This document shows positions 13,299 to 22,284 of a stretch of 40,392 nt of DNA, in pieces. Source of the DNA: a virus; the IMG/VR virus record IMGVR_UViG_3300034104_004776, positions 1 to 40,392 of that record; one strand, written 5' to 3'. The position numbers were made by a program, and so were the translations under genes. The stretch's first letter is position 1. Each line of letters opens with the position of its first letter. The notes beneath the pieces were generated by a model. It saw only the letters and a list, made by a program, of their open reading frames with translations. It was not told the origin of the DNA and ran no database searches.

Positions 13299-15812
13299 AT
13301 GTCCAAACTATCAAAGCACAAAGAACAAGTCCAGAGCCTGATTGCCCCGTCGGGGAGAGAATCCGCATCCCTAATGATAGTTGGTGACTGGGGCTTTCAG
13401 GACGAGTTCAAGCGGGGGGAGGCATTTTCCTCCCCGTCCGTTACAAATCACTGGCTAGGAATGTTTAACGACGCGGGATTCCGAGGGCTCTATACTTCCA
13501 CCTATCGCACTTATCTCTACAAAGTAATCCCTCCACCGCATTCCAGGAAGGCCAAAGATAAGAACTCGGCTCTAAGAATCGCTGAGGCAATTGTCTCCGA
13601 GCTGTCGGGACATTCCACCACAGAACTTCTCCATCAGGAGGTAGTAGAAACCAAGCCGAGACTAATCCTCGCGACGGGGCCAGACGCCCTGAATGTACTA
13701 ACTGGCTACAATAAGTTTACCAAGCTGAGAGGAAGTGTTCTCCCACTGAGATCCGACTGGGCGAAAGAAGTTGGCCACCCGGTTCGCGTCGGAGCAGTTT
13801 ATGGCCCCAAGGAGATTTGGGTGGACCATGCAAGTCGCTTCTACACAATCAATGACCTGAGGAAACTAATTCCTCACCACGAGAACTTCACAGAGTACAA
13901 AGAGCCTGGGAATATCTGGATCTGCAAAGACTCTACTAGCTTGAAGAACTACCTGAACCGGTCTATCCGTAACTTCGAGTTCTCCACCTTCGACATAGAA
14001 ACTCTCTACGGGATTCCTACCTGCATAGGACTTTGCTTCGACGGAAAAGAAGCCGTCTGCGTGCCACTTCTCGACCGGAAGATAGATGTCGCCCATGCAA
14101 CCCTGATGTGGATGGACATCGGGAAGTACCTAGCTTCCTCCAAGATTCCAAAGGTGAACCAGAATATCAAGTACGACCAGACAATCATGGAGAGATTCTT
14201 CTTCCCAGTGAATCAAATCGTAGGCGATACAATGCTGGCGGCGCACACCCTCTACCCGGAGTTTCCCAAGGGGCTAGACTTCCTGACCTCCCTCTATACC
14301 GACATGCCTTACTATAAGGATGAGGGAAAGGAGTTCGATCCAGAGATCCACTCGAAGGAAAGACTCTACATCTACAACGCTAAGGACGCGCTGGTAACTC
14401 ACCAGATTTACTCTGAGCAGCAGAAAGAGTTGAAGGAGGAGGGACTCTGGGACTTCTATCAAGATCGTGTGATGCCACTTTACTTCCTGTACAAAGACTT
14501 GGACGGGCGGGGATTCCAGGTGGATACAGAAGTTCAGGCCCAGCTGAGAGATCGCTACGAGATCATTGCCCAGTCCAGAACACTTGACATCCAACTTACA
14601 ATCAACATTCCGGAGTTTAACCCGCTCTCGCCTGCCCAGTGCAAGGAAGTGATTTATGAGATGCTTGGCTTCAAGAAGACTTACCGCAAGAATGCAAATG
14701 GGGAGCTGGCGCTGTCCACTGACGAAGACACTCTGGATCACTTAATCATCCATGAGGGGGAGAATAACAAGTATGGAAGTCAAGGGCTACAGATTCTCCG
14801 CAACATCTCAAGTATTCGCAAGATTTACAAAATCCTTCAGATACTTGATATTGAGCTGTATCCTGACGGCACCTTCAGGTCTTCGGCCAAACTACATGGC
14901 ACCGAGAATGGAAGAACGTCTTTCGGAAAGTGTATCGACCGTCTATTCTCTTACCATACAAAGAAAACGGGCAAGAGGGTTCTTCGGGTAGGTGACTACC
15001 TTGGCAATACGTATCAATGTATTCCGAAGCATGGTTTCAAGATCGACGGAGTTCGCTACGGGAAAGACATTCGCATGATGTTTGTTCCCCGCCGAGGACA
15101 TGCTTTCATCGAGGTAGATAAATCTCAGGCGGAAGCTCGGGTGGTGGAAGTACTTGCTGACAACCTAGACTTCCTCCCAGAGTTTGATCGGAAGCCGGGA
15201 GTTCACTGCCTCACCGGAAGTTGGCTCTTCGATTGTGCCCCGCAGCAGATTATAAAAGGTACGGACGAATATGCCGATGCGAAAACCTTTCGTCACGGGG
15301 GAAACTACGACATGGGCGTGAATACTCTTATGCTGATGACTCAGAAGCCGAAAGAGTATTGTGCCCCGCTGCTAGTAAAGTTCCATGAGTTTAGTCCCAG
15401 AACGCGAGGAGTCTTTCACCAAGAGATAAGGGACCTCATCCGGAAGAATCGCCAGTTGATTACTCCCCACGGCCGGAGAAGGCAGTTCTTCGGAAGAGTA
15501 GACGACAACCTTTTCAAAGAGGCATTTGCTTGCATCCCTCAGGGAGTTGTCTCTGACGATGTTAAGTTCTCAGCACTTAGAATCTCGGAGAAGACAGATT
15601 CGCACAATTTACTTCTTTACGAAGGGCATGACGCTCTGCTCTGGGATGTCCCAGTGGAAAACATAGGGAGGCATTTAGAAATTGTAGGCAAAGAAATGAC
15701 CCAACCGATAGACTTTCGGAAGGGTTCAGTTTACCGGGACATCGAATTAGTTATCCCCATCGAGAAAGAGATTGGTCGGCAGAATTGGTATCACATGGAG
15801 CACATTGACTGA
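13299..15812 (+). CDS. UDG-like / 3'-5' exonuclease / family A DNA polymerase fusion
   Basis: An 837-residue replicative polymerase. Residues 1 to about 210 resemble a family 4-type uracil-DNA glycosylase fold (IVGDWGFQDEFKRGEAF near 27-43, PRLILATGPDALNVLTG near 119-135, then KLRGS), but the GExPG and HPS catalytic motifs are replaced (GDWGF; YGP). The exonuclease is complete: D232/E234, N289/D293 and Y359/D363. The polymerase has motif A VDKSQAEAR (D607), motif B K662-TFRHGGNY670 and motif C GHDA (D778). The E. coli Phe762 position is His666, and the Arg754 position is Tyr658. An insertion of about 25 residues splits the GRTS...QCIP segment. It overlaps the next gene by one base (TGATG). 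Confidence 0.93.
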   Translation: MSKLSKHKEQVQSLIAPSGRESASLMIVGDWGFQDEFKRGEAFSSPSVTNHWLGMFNDAGFRGLYTSTYRTYLYKVIPPPHSRKAKDKNSALRIAEAIVSELSGHSTTELLHQEVVETKPRLILATGPDALNVLTGYNKFTKLRGSVLPLRSDWAKEVGHPVRVGAVYGPKEIWVDHASRFYTINDLRKLIPHHENFTEYKEPGNIWICKDSTSLKNYLNRSIRNFEFSTFDIETLYGIPTCIGLCFDGKEAVCVPLLDRKIDVAHATLMWMDIGKYLASSKIPKVNQNIKYDQTIMERFFFPVNQIVGDTMLAAHTLYPEFPKGLDFLTSLYTDMPYYKDEGKEFDPEIHSKERLYIYNAKDALVTHQIYSEQQKELKEEGLWDFYQDRVMPLYFLYKDLDGRGFQVDTEVQAQLRDRYEIIAQSRTLDIQLTINIPEFNPLSPAQCKEVIYEMLGFKKTYRKNANGELALSTDEDTLDHLIIHEGENNKYGSQGLQILRNISSIRKIYKILQILDIELYPDGTFRSSAKLHGTENGRTSFGKCIDRLFSYHTKKTGKRVLRVGDYLGNTYQCIPKHGFKIDGVRYGKDIRMMFVPRRGHAFIEVDKSQAEARVVEVLADNLDFLPEFDRKPGVHCLTGSWLFDCAPQQIIKGTDEYADAKTFRHGGNYDMGVNTLMLMTQKPKEYCAPLLVKFHEFSPRTRGVFHQEIRDLIRKNRQLITPHGRRRQFFGRVDDNLFKEAFACIPQGVVSDDVKFSALRISEKTDSHNLLLYEGHDALLWDVPVENIGRHLEIVGKEMTQPIDFRKGSVYRDIELVIPIEKEIGRQNWYHMEHID

Positions 15813-17044
15813 TGAATTTCATCAACGCCTATCTGTCCTATACAGACGAATTAGAATCCCCTGGCTCCTTTTTTCTCTGGAGTGCTTATGCAGCCGTGTC
15901 TGCTACACTCAGAGACAATTGCTACCTGAACTTAGGTAGCATGAACTTGTATCCCAACATCTATGTAGTTCTCCTAGCAGACTCCGCCGAGCACCGGAAA
16001 GGTCAGGGATTAGCAATCACCCACCAGATACTTTCCGGGGTGGGCAATACTAAACTCATCCGGGGAAGATCTTCCATCCAAGCAATTCTGGATGACATGG
16101 CAGGAACTAACCAGAGCACTAATAAGTCACTGGGAGCTTTGAAAGGTGGGAGCTGTATCATCGTAGCAGAGGAACTTGCCGCCGCGATTGTAGAAGATCC
16201 AAGCGCAGTTAGAATCCTGACAGACATCTACGACTTCAGAGAAGAGTACACGGTCAATTTGAAATCCACGGGGAAGATTCACATCAAGAACAACTGCGTC
16301 ACCATGCTGGCGGCCAGTAATGAAACTTACCTGAAAGATGTCTATAACCAGGGAGCTATCTACGGAGGACTTCTCGGCCGAACCTTTCTCGTCAAGCCAA
16401 ATGAGTTTCGAGCAGCAAACTCTCTTCTCAGGGTAGATCCCGTCAAATATGACAAGAAGCCTCTGATAGCAAGTCTGACAGACATAGCCAAGTTGAAGGG
16501 GAAGTTTTTACTGCACGAAGAGGCTATTCAAGTTTACGAAACTTGGTATTCAAACTTGCGGGAGAGCTATAGATTGAAGAAGGATCGGACGGGGGTGATT
16601 GGAAGGATTCACACGGGGGTTCTGAAGCTGGCGATGATTCTAGCTGTGGGAACTAAAACCTGCCTGGAGATCACTAAGGAAGATATGCAGGAAGCGATAG
16701 AGCAGTGTACGACACTTATTCCAAACTACGAAAGCTACGCGATGGTAAGTGGGAAGAGTGAATTAGCGGATATCGGGCAGATGTTCTTGAACGATTTGAT
16801 CCAGTGTCCAGACTACACGATGGACAGGAAAACCTTCCTGGCAAAGCATCTCGGGGATACAACTCCCGAGCAGTTCAAACAGTTGGTCCAACTACTTGTC
16901 GATGCCGGAATGATTCAGGAAGCATACGGAATTGGTTATGCCGCATACTCCCTGACCAATCAAGCTCTGGCTATTTACAAGTTACCGCCGAGAGATTCTT
17001 CCAAGCGGAAGACTAAGCGGCGGCAGGACGATTCTGGGCTCTAG
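15812..17044 (+). CDS. DUF3987-type replicative helicase/primase-associated ATPase
   Basis: A 410-residue ATPase of the phage DUF3987 type. The P-loop is the divergent ADSAEHRKGQ (K63) seen in this family in place of a canonical GxxGxGKS, with a Walker B-like CIIVAEEL (E120/E121), a sensor-like MLAASNE, and a possible arginine finger in GLLGRTFLV. Such proteins sit next to phage polymerases and are thought to be replicative helicases. The C-terminus is basic (SSKRKTKRRQ). It ends tail to tail with the late operon, sharing CTAG. Confidence 0.82.
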   Translation: MNFINAYLSYTDELESPGSFFLWSAYAAVSATLRDNCYLNLGSMNLYPNIYVVLLADSAEHRKGQGLAITHQILSGVGNTKLIRGRSSIQAILDDMAGTNQSTNKSLGALKGGSCIIVAEELAAAIVEDPSAVRILTDIYDFREEYTVNLKSTGKIHIKNNCVTMLAASNETYLKDVYNQGAIYGGLLGRTFLVKPNEFRAANSLLRVDPVKYDKKPLIASLTDIAKLKGKFLLHEEAIQVYETWYSNLRESYRLKKDRTGVIGRIHTGVLKLAMILAVGTKTCLEITKEDMQEAIEQCTTLIPNYESYAMVSGKSELADIGQMFLNDLIQCPDYTMDRKTFLAKHLGDTTPEQFKQLVQLLVDAGMIQEAYGIGYAAYSLTNQALAIYKLPPRDSSKRKTKRRQDDSGL

Positions 17045-19056
17045 AGGATTTCTACCTCATCAGGAGTCTCTTCGCGAGGAAGTACCTCCCCCTCGGGGGT
17101 AAACTTGACAGGTACTTCCTTGTCCGAGCCCACTTGTCTTCCCATCCCAACTACTCCCGCCCGGCCTAGAATCTTCACGATCTCAGTTGGCGGAGCAGCT
17201 TTTGCATTCTTCTGGAGATTCAGCCCGAGCCGGATAAACTCTGGATCTTTCAGAAGTTTGGGAAGCTCTTTCTGGGCCAGAGTAAATCCAGCGAAGAGGG
17301 CAGTTCCTGTCCCAACAAATGGACTCATATTGCCAGATGCAGCCCCGGCAATTGTAGCTCCGAGGAGAGAAAGAGCGATGTTCCCTTTCTTGTAGGTCAG
17401 GAATCCACTGCCCTTATCTACTGTCTTCGGGTCAAGACTCTTCAGCAGCGACTTGAAGTTCTCCACATCCTGTTTTTTCCAGTTGGGTGGAATCACCGCA
17501 TCAAAGACTTCCCGCTTGGTCTGATCCTGCATCGAGGAAAGAAACTTCTCAGCAGAGAGTGTTCCGTCAGTGCCAGTCGCTGCCTGAAACTCTTTCGCTA
17601 AGAATGCTTCCGTCAGATCCTCGTGTCTTGCCCCAGCTCGAAGTGCCTCCCTAGCATTCTCCGGCTTGGCAATACTCTTTCTGAGGACTACTTCTGGTGC
17701 TTGGTTGGGAAGTCCCTTCTTGAGATTGTTTACCTCCTGAGAAATTGAATTTGCGATAGACTTATTCCCCTCACCGGAGGGCAGCTTGTAGAGGTTCAAT
17801 TTGGCCTGTTGAGCTGCTTTAGCCTCTGCTAGAGCCTTCCCAGCGCCCGGTTTCCAGCCCAATTGGCCAGAATTGACGCTATCTAGCTCTGCCTGAGAGA
17901 TTCGTCCTACAAGCTTTCGGATCTCACCCTTTACTTGCCGGGACATCTTATTGTCCCCCGCTAGAGACATTAGCTCGTCGCGAAGTCCTTTCAGATTCTC
18001 AATCCCCGCAATAGCAAGTCCGCTCGGCTCATCTACCAGAACCTGATCTAGATATCTCTGGATCTTCTTTCCCTCCTTCGACATCTTCAGTGTGACGTTT
18101 CCCTCACCCGCCGAGACAGAGAGAATCTCGTCAATAGACTTCCTCACGTCGTCAATTACCGGGGTGACATCAATTGGTCCCTGAATCTCTACTTGCCGCG
18201 GGACCATCTTCTTCGTCGCCGGAGAGACTTTTCCGGTGAGAGAGTTCTTGGTGCCTGGGACTACTTGCTCCTCCATCAGAGTTACCGGGTAGACAGTTTG
18301 ATCTCGGAAGTTAGCATTGAATTTACCATACTTATCTTTGATTGTCTTGTCTATTGCTTGACGAACTCTCTGCGCCCTCTTGGTTACTTTTTGGGCGGTA
18401 GTAGCTGTGTCGGCTCCTACATTCACCCCCCTTCTTTGCAATTCTCCCTTAAACTGATTCACTAAAGCTTGCTCTGCGGCCTGTTCTGCTTCCTGCATTT
18501 CAGGACCAGCCGCAAAGTTTGCAATGTTCCGGAGAGAACTGCCGTCACGGGCAAAAGTGGTTGCAGGGGCTTGTACTCCCCGAGCGATTAAATCTTGGTA
18601 GAGTTTATCTGCTCCAGGTACTGCATTCTTTCCAAGCAACCTCTTAGCTGCAACTTCCTTCAGCTTCCCCTTCCCCGCTTGCAGGACTCCCGGTACCTCA
18701 GGAATTGCCATCAGTGCAGTGTCTATTCCGGTAGAAAGTAGCTTCCCCTCAAAGTCTTCTGGAGGCTTTCCAATCGGCTGGCCGGGGATTCCTTCTCGGA
18801 TCATTTGAGAAGCAAGCCCACCAGCAATTGCTCCAGCAGGAACTGCTATCACCTTGGAAAGTCCTGGAGCCCGCATTCCCAACTTGGCACCAAGTCCCAC
18901 AGCGGCAGAGTCTGCTGTTCCGCCAACCATATCGGCTAGAGCTTGACCATCTGTGGATTCTATTGTGCCAAAAGTTCCTTGAGTAGCTTGTCTCCTTCTC
19001 TGGACTTCTTCACTCTCACCGCGAAGTACTTTCATCAGTTCGCTAAAGAAGCTCAT
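17041..19056 (-). CDS. internal virion (ejection) protein, large
   Basis: A 671-residue protein, last gene of the late operon. It has Gly/Ala-rich hydrophobic stretches near residues 50-85 (VIAVPAGAIAGGLASQMI) and again around 560-600 (IALSLLGATIAGAASGNM), separated by long charged helical regions with coiled-coil potential. This architecture, and its place after the fibre gene with two other helical proteins, matches podovirus internal proteins that are ejected with the DNA and form a channel. No lytic transglycosylase motif is evident. Start ATGA overlaps the previous stop. Confidence 0.7.
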   Translation of the reverse strand: MSFFSELMKVLRGESEEVQRRRQATQGTFGTIESTDGQALADMVGGTADSAAVGLGAKLGMRAPGLSKVIAVPAGAIAGGLASQMIREGIPGQPIGKPPEDFEGKLLSTGIDTALMAIPEVPGVLQAGKGKLKEVAAKRLLGKNAVPGADKLYQDLIARGVQAPATTFARDGSSLRNIANFAAGPEMQEAEQAAEQALVNQFKGELQRRGVNVGADTATTAQKVTKRAQRVRQAIDKTIKDKYGKFNANFRDQTVYPVTLMEEQVVPGTKNSLTGKVSPATKKMVPRQVEIQGPIDVTPVIDDVRKSIDEILSVSAGEGNVTLKMSKEGKKIQRYLDQVLVDEPSGLAIAGIENLKGLRDELMSLAGDNKMSRQVKGEIRKLVGRISQAELDSVNSGQLGWKPGAGKALAEAKAAQQAKLNLYKLPSGEGNKSIANSISQEVNNLKKGLPNQAPEVVLRKSIAKPENAREALRAGARHEDLTEAFLAKEFQAATGTDGTLSAEKFLSSMQDQTKREVFDAVIPPNWKKQDVENFKSLLKSLDPKTVDKGSGFLTYKKGNIALSLLGATIAGAASGNMSPFVGTGTALFAGFTLAQKELPKLLKDPEFIRLGLNLQKNAKAAPPTEIVKILGRAGVVGMGRQVGSDKEVPVKFTPEGEVLPREETPDEVEIL

Positions 19057-20303
19057 TTCTTCACCTCAGACTTTCTTCGGCTAGGGACAAATGTCAGTGA
19101 TCCAGAACTCTTTGACCGCCCGATAAATCTCCGAGACTTATCTCCTGACGAATCAGCAATGATGTCATTCAAGACTCTTCCTGCCTCATCATTATCTATC
19201 CCATTCACTTTCAACTTGCCAACTAAATCGGTCCCGCGCTCCCGGATCATAACTTCAATTGCATTCTGGGCTTTCTGGGGAGTCATATTGGTATTGGTGA
19301 CAAAGTCATCCATCAGCTTCTCTTCGTTGGCGGTAAGAGATGCTCCCAGCTCTGCAAGTTGCTTAGCCTGAATTCTAACCTGACCAAGTATGTTGTTATA
19401 CTCAGTTTGCTCTTTAGAGTTCCTGCCCAACTTCTCATTGATTCCAACGATAAAACTCCCACCCCAAGGTTTGTGAACTGCCCAGCCAGTCTTCTCCCCA
19501 AGATCCATTAATCGGTCAAGAGTCCCGATAAAGTTAGCAGTCTTTTGAACAGCTTCTCTTGTCCTCGCGGGAGCTTTCTTGAAAGGATCTGGAGCCGAAC
19601 CATCTCCCTTCGCTGCCCTTGAATTAGCAGCAGCAATCCTTGCAGCGTTATTCTCCCGCGAGACTTGCTGATTCCCCCGAGCAATCTCTTTCTGGGCCGC
19701 AATTCTCTCCCTGGAGAGTTCTGCCTGCGTCTTGGCTCTTGTCTCCTGTGCCTTTCTATTCTCCTCAGCAATTGCAAACGCGTTGGAGAGTTTCTCCTGG
19801 ACAACAGGCATTTCAGCCGCAACTTGAGCTTCACGAAGTTTCCCAGCCCCATAGGCTTTCAGATCAAACATCTCCTCCGGGGTGGCAATTTGCTCCGATG
19901 GAATCTCAATTGGAGAGTCTCCGAAGGGGTTGGGAACACTTTGCATCGGGGTAAGAGTCTCCACCGTAGTGGGTTCCCCCACTCGGAGGAAAGCTCCTGG
20001 ATTCTGGGTCGACGAGTTAAGAGATTGCTGGGTAGAGGGTTTTAGCCGGCCGGAAGTAAAGTCGTCGATGGCTCGATTCCGGATAGTTTGTTCCTGCAAA
20101 GCTCTTTGAAACTTGATTTGAGCATCCTGGAATTTATTCCTGTCCGCTCGATCTTGAGCCTCCGCCTTCATTCTCTCTTCAAACTGCTTAATGTCATTGG
20201 CCTCTTTCTGCCTGGCCAATTCAAGTTGCTGCTGCTGTCTAAAGTCCTGACTGGCCTGATCTCTCGCCTGGATGTATGCTTGGATGATTGGATGTAGGGC
20301 CAT
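19053..20303 (-). CDS. internal virion (ejection) protein, helical
   Basis: A 416-residue protein, Gln/Glu/Arg/Ala-rich and mostly helical, with long coiled coils at about 10-85 (FRQQQQLELARQKEAND) and 175-225 (ENRKAQETRAKTQAELSRER). The C-terminal part (LDRLMDLGEKTG...KLMDDFVTN) looks globular. AAGGAGA lies six bases before the ATG. Similar helical proteins in this genome position are ejected core proteins in podoviruses; no specific family is assigned. Confidence 0.65.
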   Translation of the reverse strand: MALHPIIQAYIQARDQASQDFRQQQQLELARQKEANDIKQFEERMKAEAQDRADRNKFQDAQIKFQRALQEQTIRNRAIDDFTSGRLKPSTQQSLNSSTQNPGAFLRVGEPTTVETLTPMQSVPNPFGDSPIEIPSEQIATPEEMFDLKAYGAGKLREAQVAAEMPVVQEKLSNAFAIAEENRKAQETRAKTQAELSRERIAAQKEIARGNQQVSRENNAARIAAANSRAAKGDGSAPDPFKKAPARTREAVQKTANFIGTLDRLMDLGEKTGWAVHKPWGGSFIVGINEKLGRNSKEQTEYNNILGQVRIQAKQLAELGASLTANEEKLMDDFVTNTNMTPQKAQNAIEVMIRERGTDLVGKLKVNGIDNDEAGRVLNDIIADSSGDKSRRFIGRSKSSGSLTFVPSRRKSEVKK

Positions 20304-20312
20304 AAAGTCTCC

Positions 20313-20951
20313 TTAGACATCAATATCTGGGCCACTTGGTTTAGACCCACTCTTCAATTGCTTCATTCTCTGGTTGTATCCAAAAGTACTCGCAAGTCCT
20401 TGTCCCGCCCCAGCAAACATATCTGCGATGGAAGTATTCGGGCTAGTGCCAACTGTTCTCTGGCTGGAGTCTTCCTTCCCAGAAGTAGATTGTCCTCGCG
20501 GCATCATTCCAAAGAGTTGCATCGCCTGCGAGAAGTCTCCCCGCTGCTGATCCATCATTGCCAGAGGAGCTTCTGCCCTGAACTGGGCAATCTGTTTCAA
20601 GCGACTTTGCTCTGGAGCAAAAGAAGCAAAGGCAGCGGCAGGTCCACGGATTCCTCTTTCTGTCAGCATCTTCTGGACAAGCTGATTCTGAATCCCAGCA
20701 TTGTCATTTATCTGCCCAACTCCTGCATCGACGTAGGAGTTTAGGTTGGCGCGGGCACCCTCCGTCCGACCGAGAATCTGCTGCATGAGACTTCTCATGA
20801 AGGCATCTCCTTCCGGCCCGAGAGTCTCTTGGCTCGCGGAAGAGAAGTTGCGGCTGCCAGCTGTCTCCTGGGTCTGTTGCCTTGGCTTGCCGCCAAAGAA
20901 TCCAGCCAATCCAGAAATTGCAGGGATAATTAATGATTCGAGTCCAAACAT
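20313..20951 (-). CDS. internal virion (ejection) protein, small
   Basis: A 212-residue protein with a hydrophobic Gly-rich N-terminus (LIIPAISGLAGFFGG at about 6-20), then polar, Gln/Ser-rich helices and a Gly-rich tail. It resembles the small member of podovirus ejection-protein sets, which often insert in the inner membrane. AGGAG is six bases upstream of the ATG. Together with the two following genes it gives a set of three. Confidence 0.65.
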   Translation of the reverse strand: MFGLESLIIPAISGLAGFFGGKPRQQTQETAGSRNFSSASQETLGPEGDAFMRSLMQQILGRTEGARANLNSYVDAGVGQINDNAGIQNQLVQKMLTERGIRGPAAAFASFAPEQSRLKQIAQFRAEAPLAMMDQQRGDFSQAMQLFGMMPRGQSTSGKEDSSQRTVGTSPNTSIADMFAGAGQGLASTFGYNQRMKQLKSGSKPSGPDIDV

Positions 20952-20958
20952 ATATCTC

Positions 20959-22284
20959 CTATGTCGCCAGAAATACTGCGGTTATGTTAGAGTTTGTCGC
21001 GTCCACAGTACTAGATCCTGTGCCCGAGTTCTTTTTCACTTGCAACTTAGCTACCTTTGGCTGACTTGTCACTGACTGAATCCAAGATCTCGAACCAGTA
21101 GATCGTATGAAAGTTGCTGAGCTGGCAGCCATTCTTATGATCCCAGAGACTGCCGAGCCGTCATAGACATACTGGGCTTGAATCTCATCGTCATTCAGTT
21201 CTTTGCTGCCGACAATGTTTGCAGTGATTAGCCAAGTGCCATTCTTGTTTAGGGTTACAGAAGCTCCCGATAGGTCAGCAAAACTTGTAGTGAGAGTTGG
21301 GCTCGCAGAAGCATTTGCGCTGAGAGAAGTATTTGCATCGGTGGAGGGAAGAACTCCGGTGATTGTCCCGGAGACATCAATATCTACTGCCCAGAGTTTT
21401 CTCACCCGCTCGGTGGACCTTCCCAAATCCATCGTGTTTGTAATATATGGGATAATATGTCCATCAGCTAGATAAACCCATCGTATCCCAGAAGCTCCAG
21501 CTAGGTTAGTAGTAATCCACTGAGTATCTCCAGCCACCACGCCAACTCCTGTGGCTACAGCATATGTATCCCAGTAGTTTACATTTCGGTAGGCTCCAGT
21601 TCGATAGCCCTGGAATACAAGTGACCCGATTCTATCTCCATTCAAAATGTCTGTAGGGGCTGCGTAAGTTCCCCGAGCCCGTCGGACATTTATGGTATTG
21701 GCAGTTCCTGCGGTTGCTCCGTAGTAGGTGCTTAGAATCTGTTTTCGAGTAGTCTCTGCATCTTGGTTAATATTCCCAGCGAAGAAAGAGTTCTTCCAGC
21801 GGAGAGAACTATTCCCATTATCGAATGTGTTGTCTAAGGTGGGTGCAACTATTCCCCCGATGGTGACAACTCCCGCCGGGTCGATAAAGAGATCAAAGTT
21901 TAAACTTGGGTTGCTAACACTTCTATGCTGAAAAGCAAGATCGACCCTGGAGTTTAGAACCGTACTGATTGTCCATTTGCCATCAGAAGGTTCCCCGGGA
22001 AGGATAAGTCCCGAGTCAGAAAGAATCGGTTCGCGGAAGTAGTGTCTCAGGTTGTGATACACCACAGAGTTCTGTACGTTAGAGTCTGTGTCATTGGAGA
22101 GACTCGGTAGCGTGACTCCCCGCTGAGCGAAAGACAATTGGGCCAGCTTAGTATCTAGCTCTGAGCGAGTTACATACTGCAAAAGATCCTGGGAATTTGC
22201 GCCCTCCCTACGCATCTTCCCAAGCTCATTTAGTATTTGGTTGATAGAAAGTTCAGCGTCGCGGATTGTCCTGATGACACTCAC
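20959..22284 (-). CDS. tail fibre-like protein
   Basis: A 441-residue protein with an N-terminal helical segment (about 1-55), a beta-rich shaft with the fibre motif DNTFDNGNSSLRWKNSF (about 150-166), a further NTMDLGRSTERVRKLWAVDI copy of the same motif (about 281-300), and a C-terminal TNF-like jelly-roll pattern (about 320-441). The GTG start overlaps the preceding stop as GTGA, with GGAGGG 7-12 bases upstream. It is likely a receptor-binding or accessory fibre. Confidence 0.75.
   Translation of the reverse strand: MSVIRTIRDAELSINQILNELGKMRREGANSQDLLQYVTRSELDTKLAQLSFAQRGVTLPSLSNDTDSNVQNSVVYHNLRHYFREPILSDSGLILPGEPSDGKWTISTVLNSRVDLAFQHRSVSNPSLNFDLFIDPAGVVTIGGIVAPTLDNTFDNGNSSLRWKNSFFAGNINQDAETTRKQILSTYYGATAGTANTINVRRARGTYAAPTDILNGDRIGSLVFQGYRTGAYRNVNYWDTYAVATGVGVVAGDTQWITTNLAGASGIRWVYLADGHIIPYITNTMDLGRSTERVRKLWAVDIDVSGTITGVLPSTDANTSLSANASASPTLTTSFADLSGASVTLNKNGTWLITANIVGSKELNDDEIQAQYVYDGSAVSGIIRMAASSATFIRSTGSRSWIQSVTSQPKVAKLQVKKNSGTGSSTVDATNSNITAVFLAT

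Noticed and set aside
11906-15812. A 2-aminoadenine (Z-genome) pathway, suggested by MazG, DUF5664 and a family A polymerase
   Set aside because: No PurZ-like adenylosuccinate synthetase and no DatZ-like HD dATPase is visible, so the key steps are missing.
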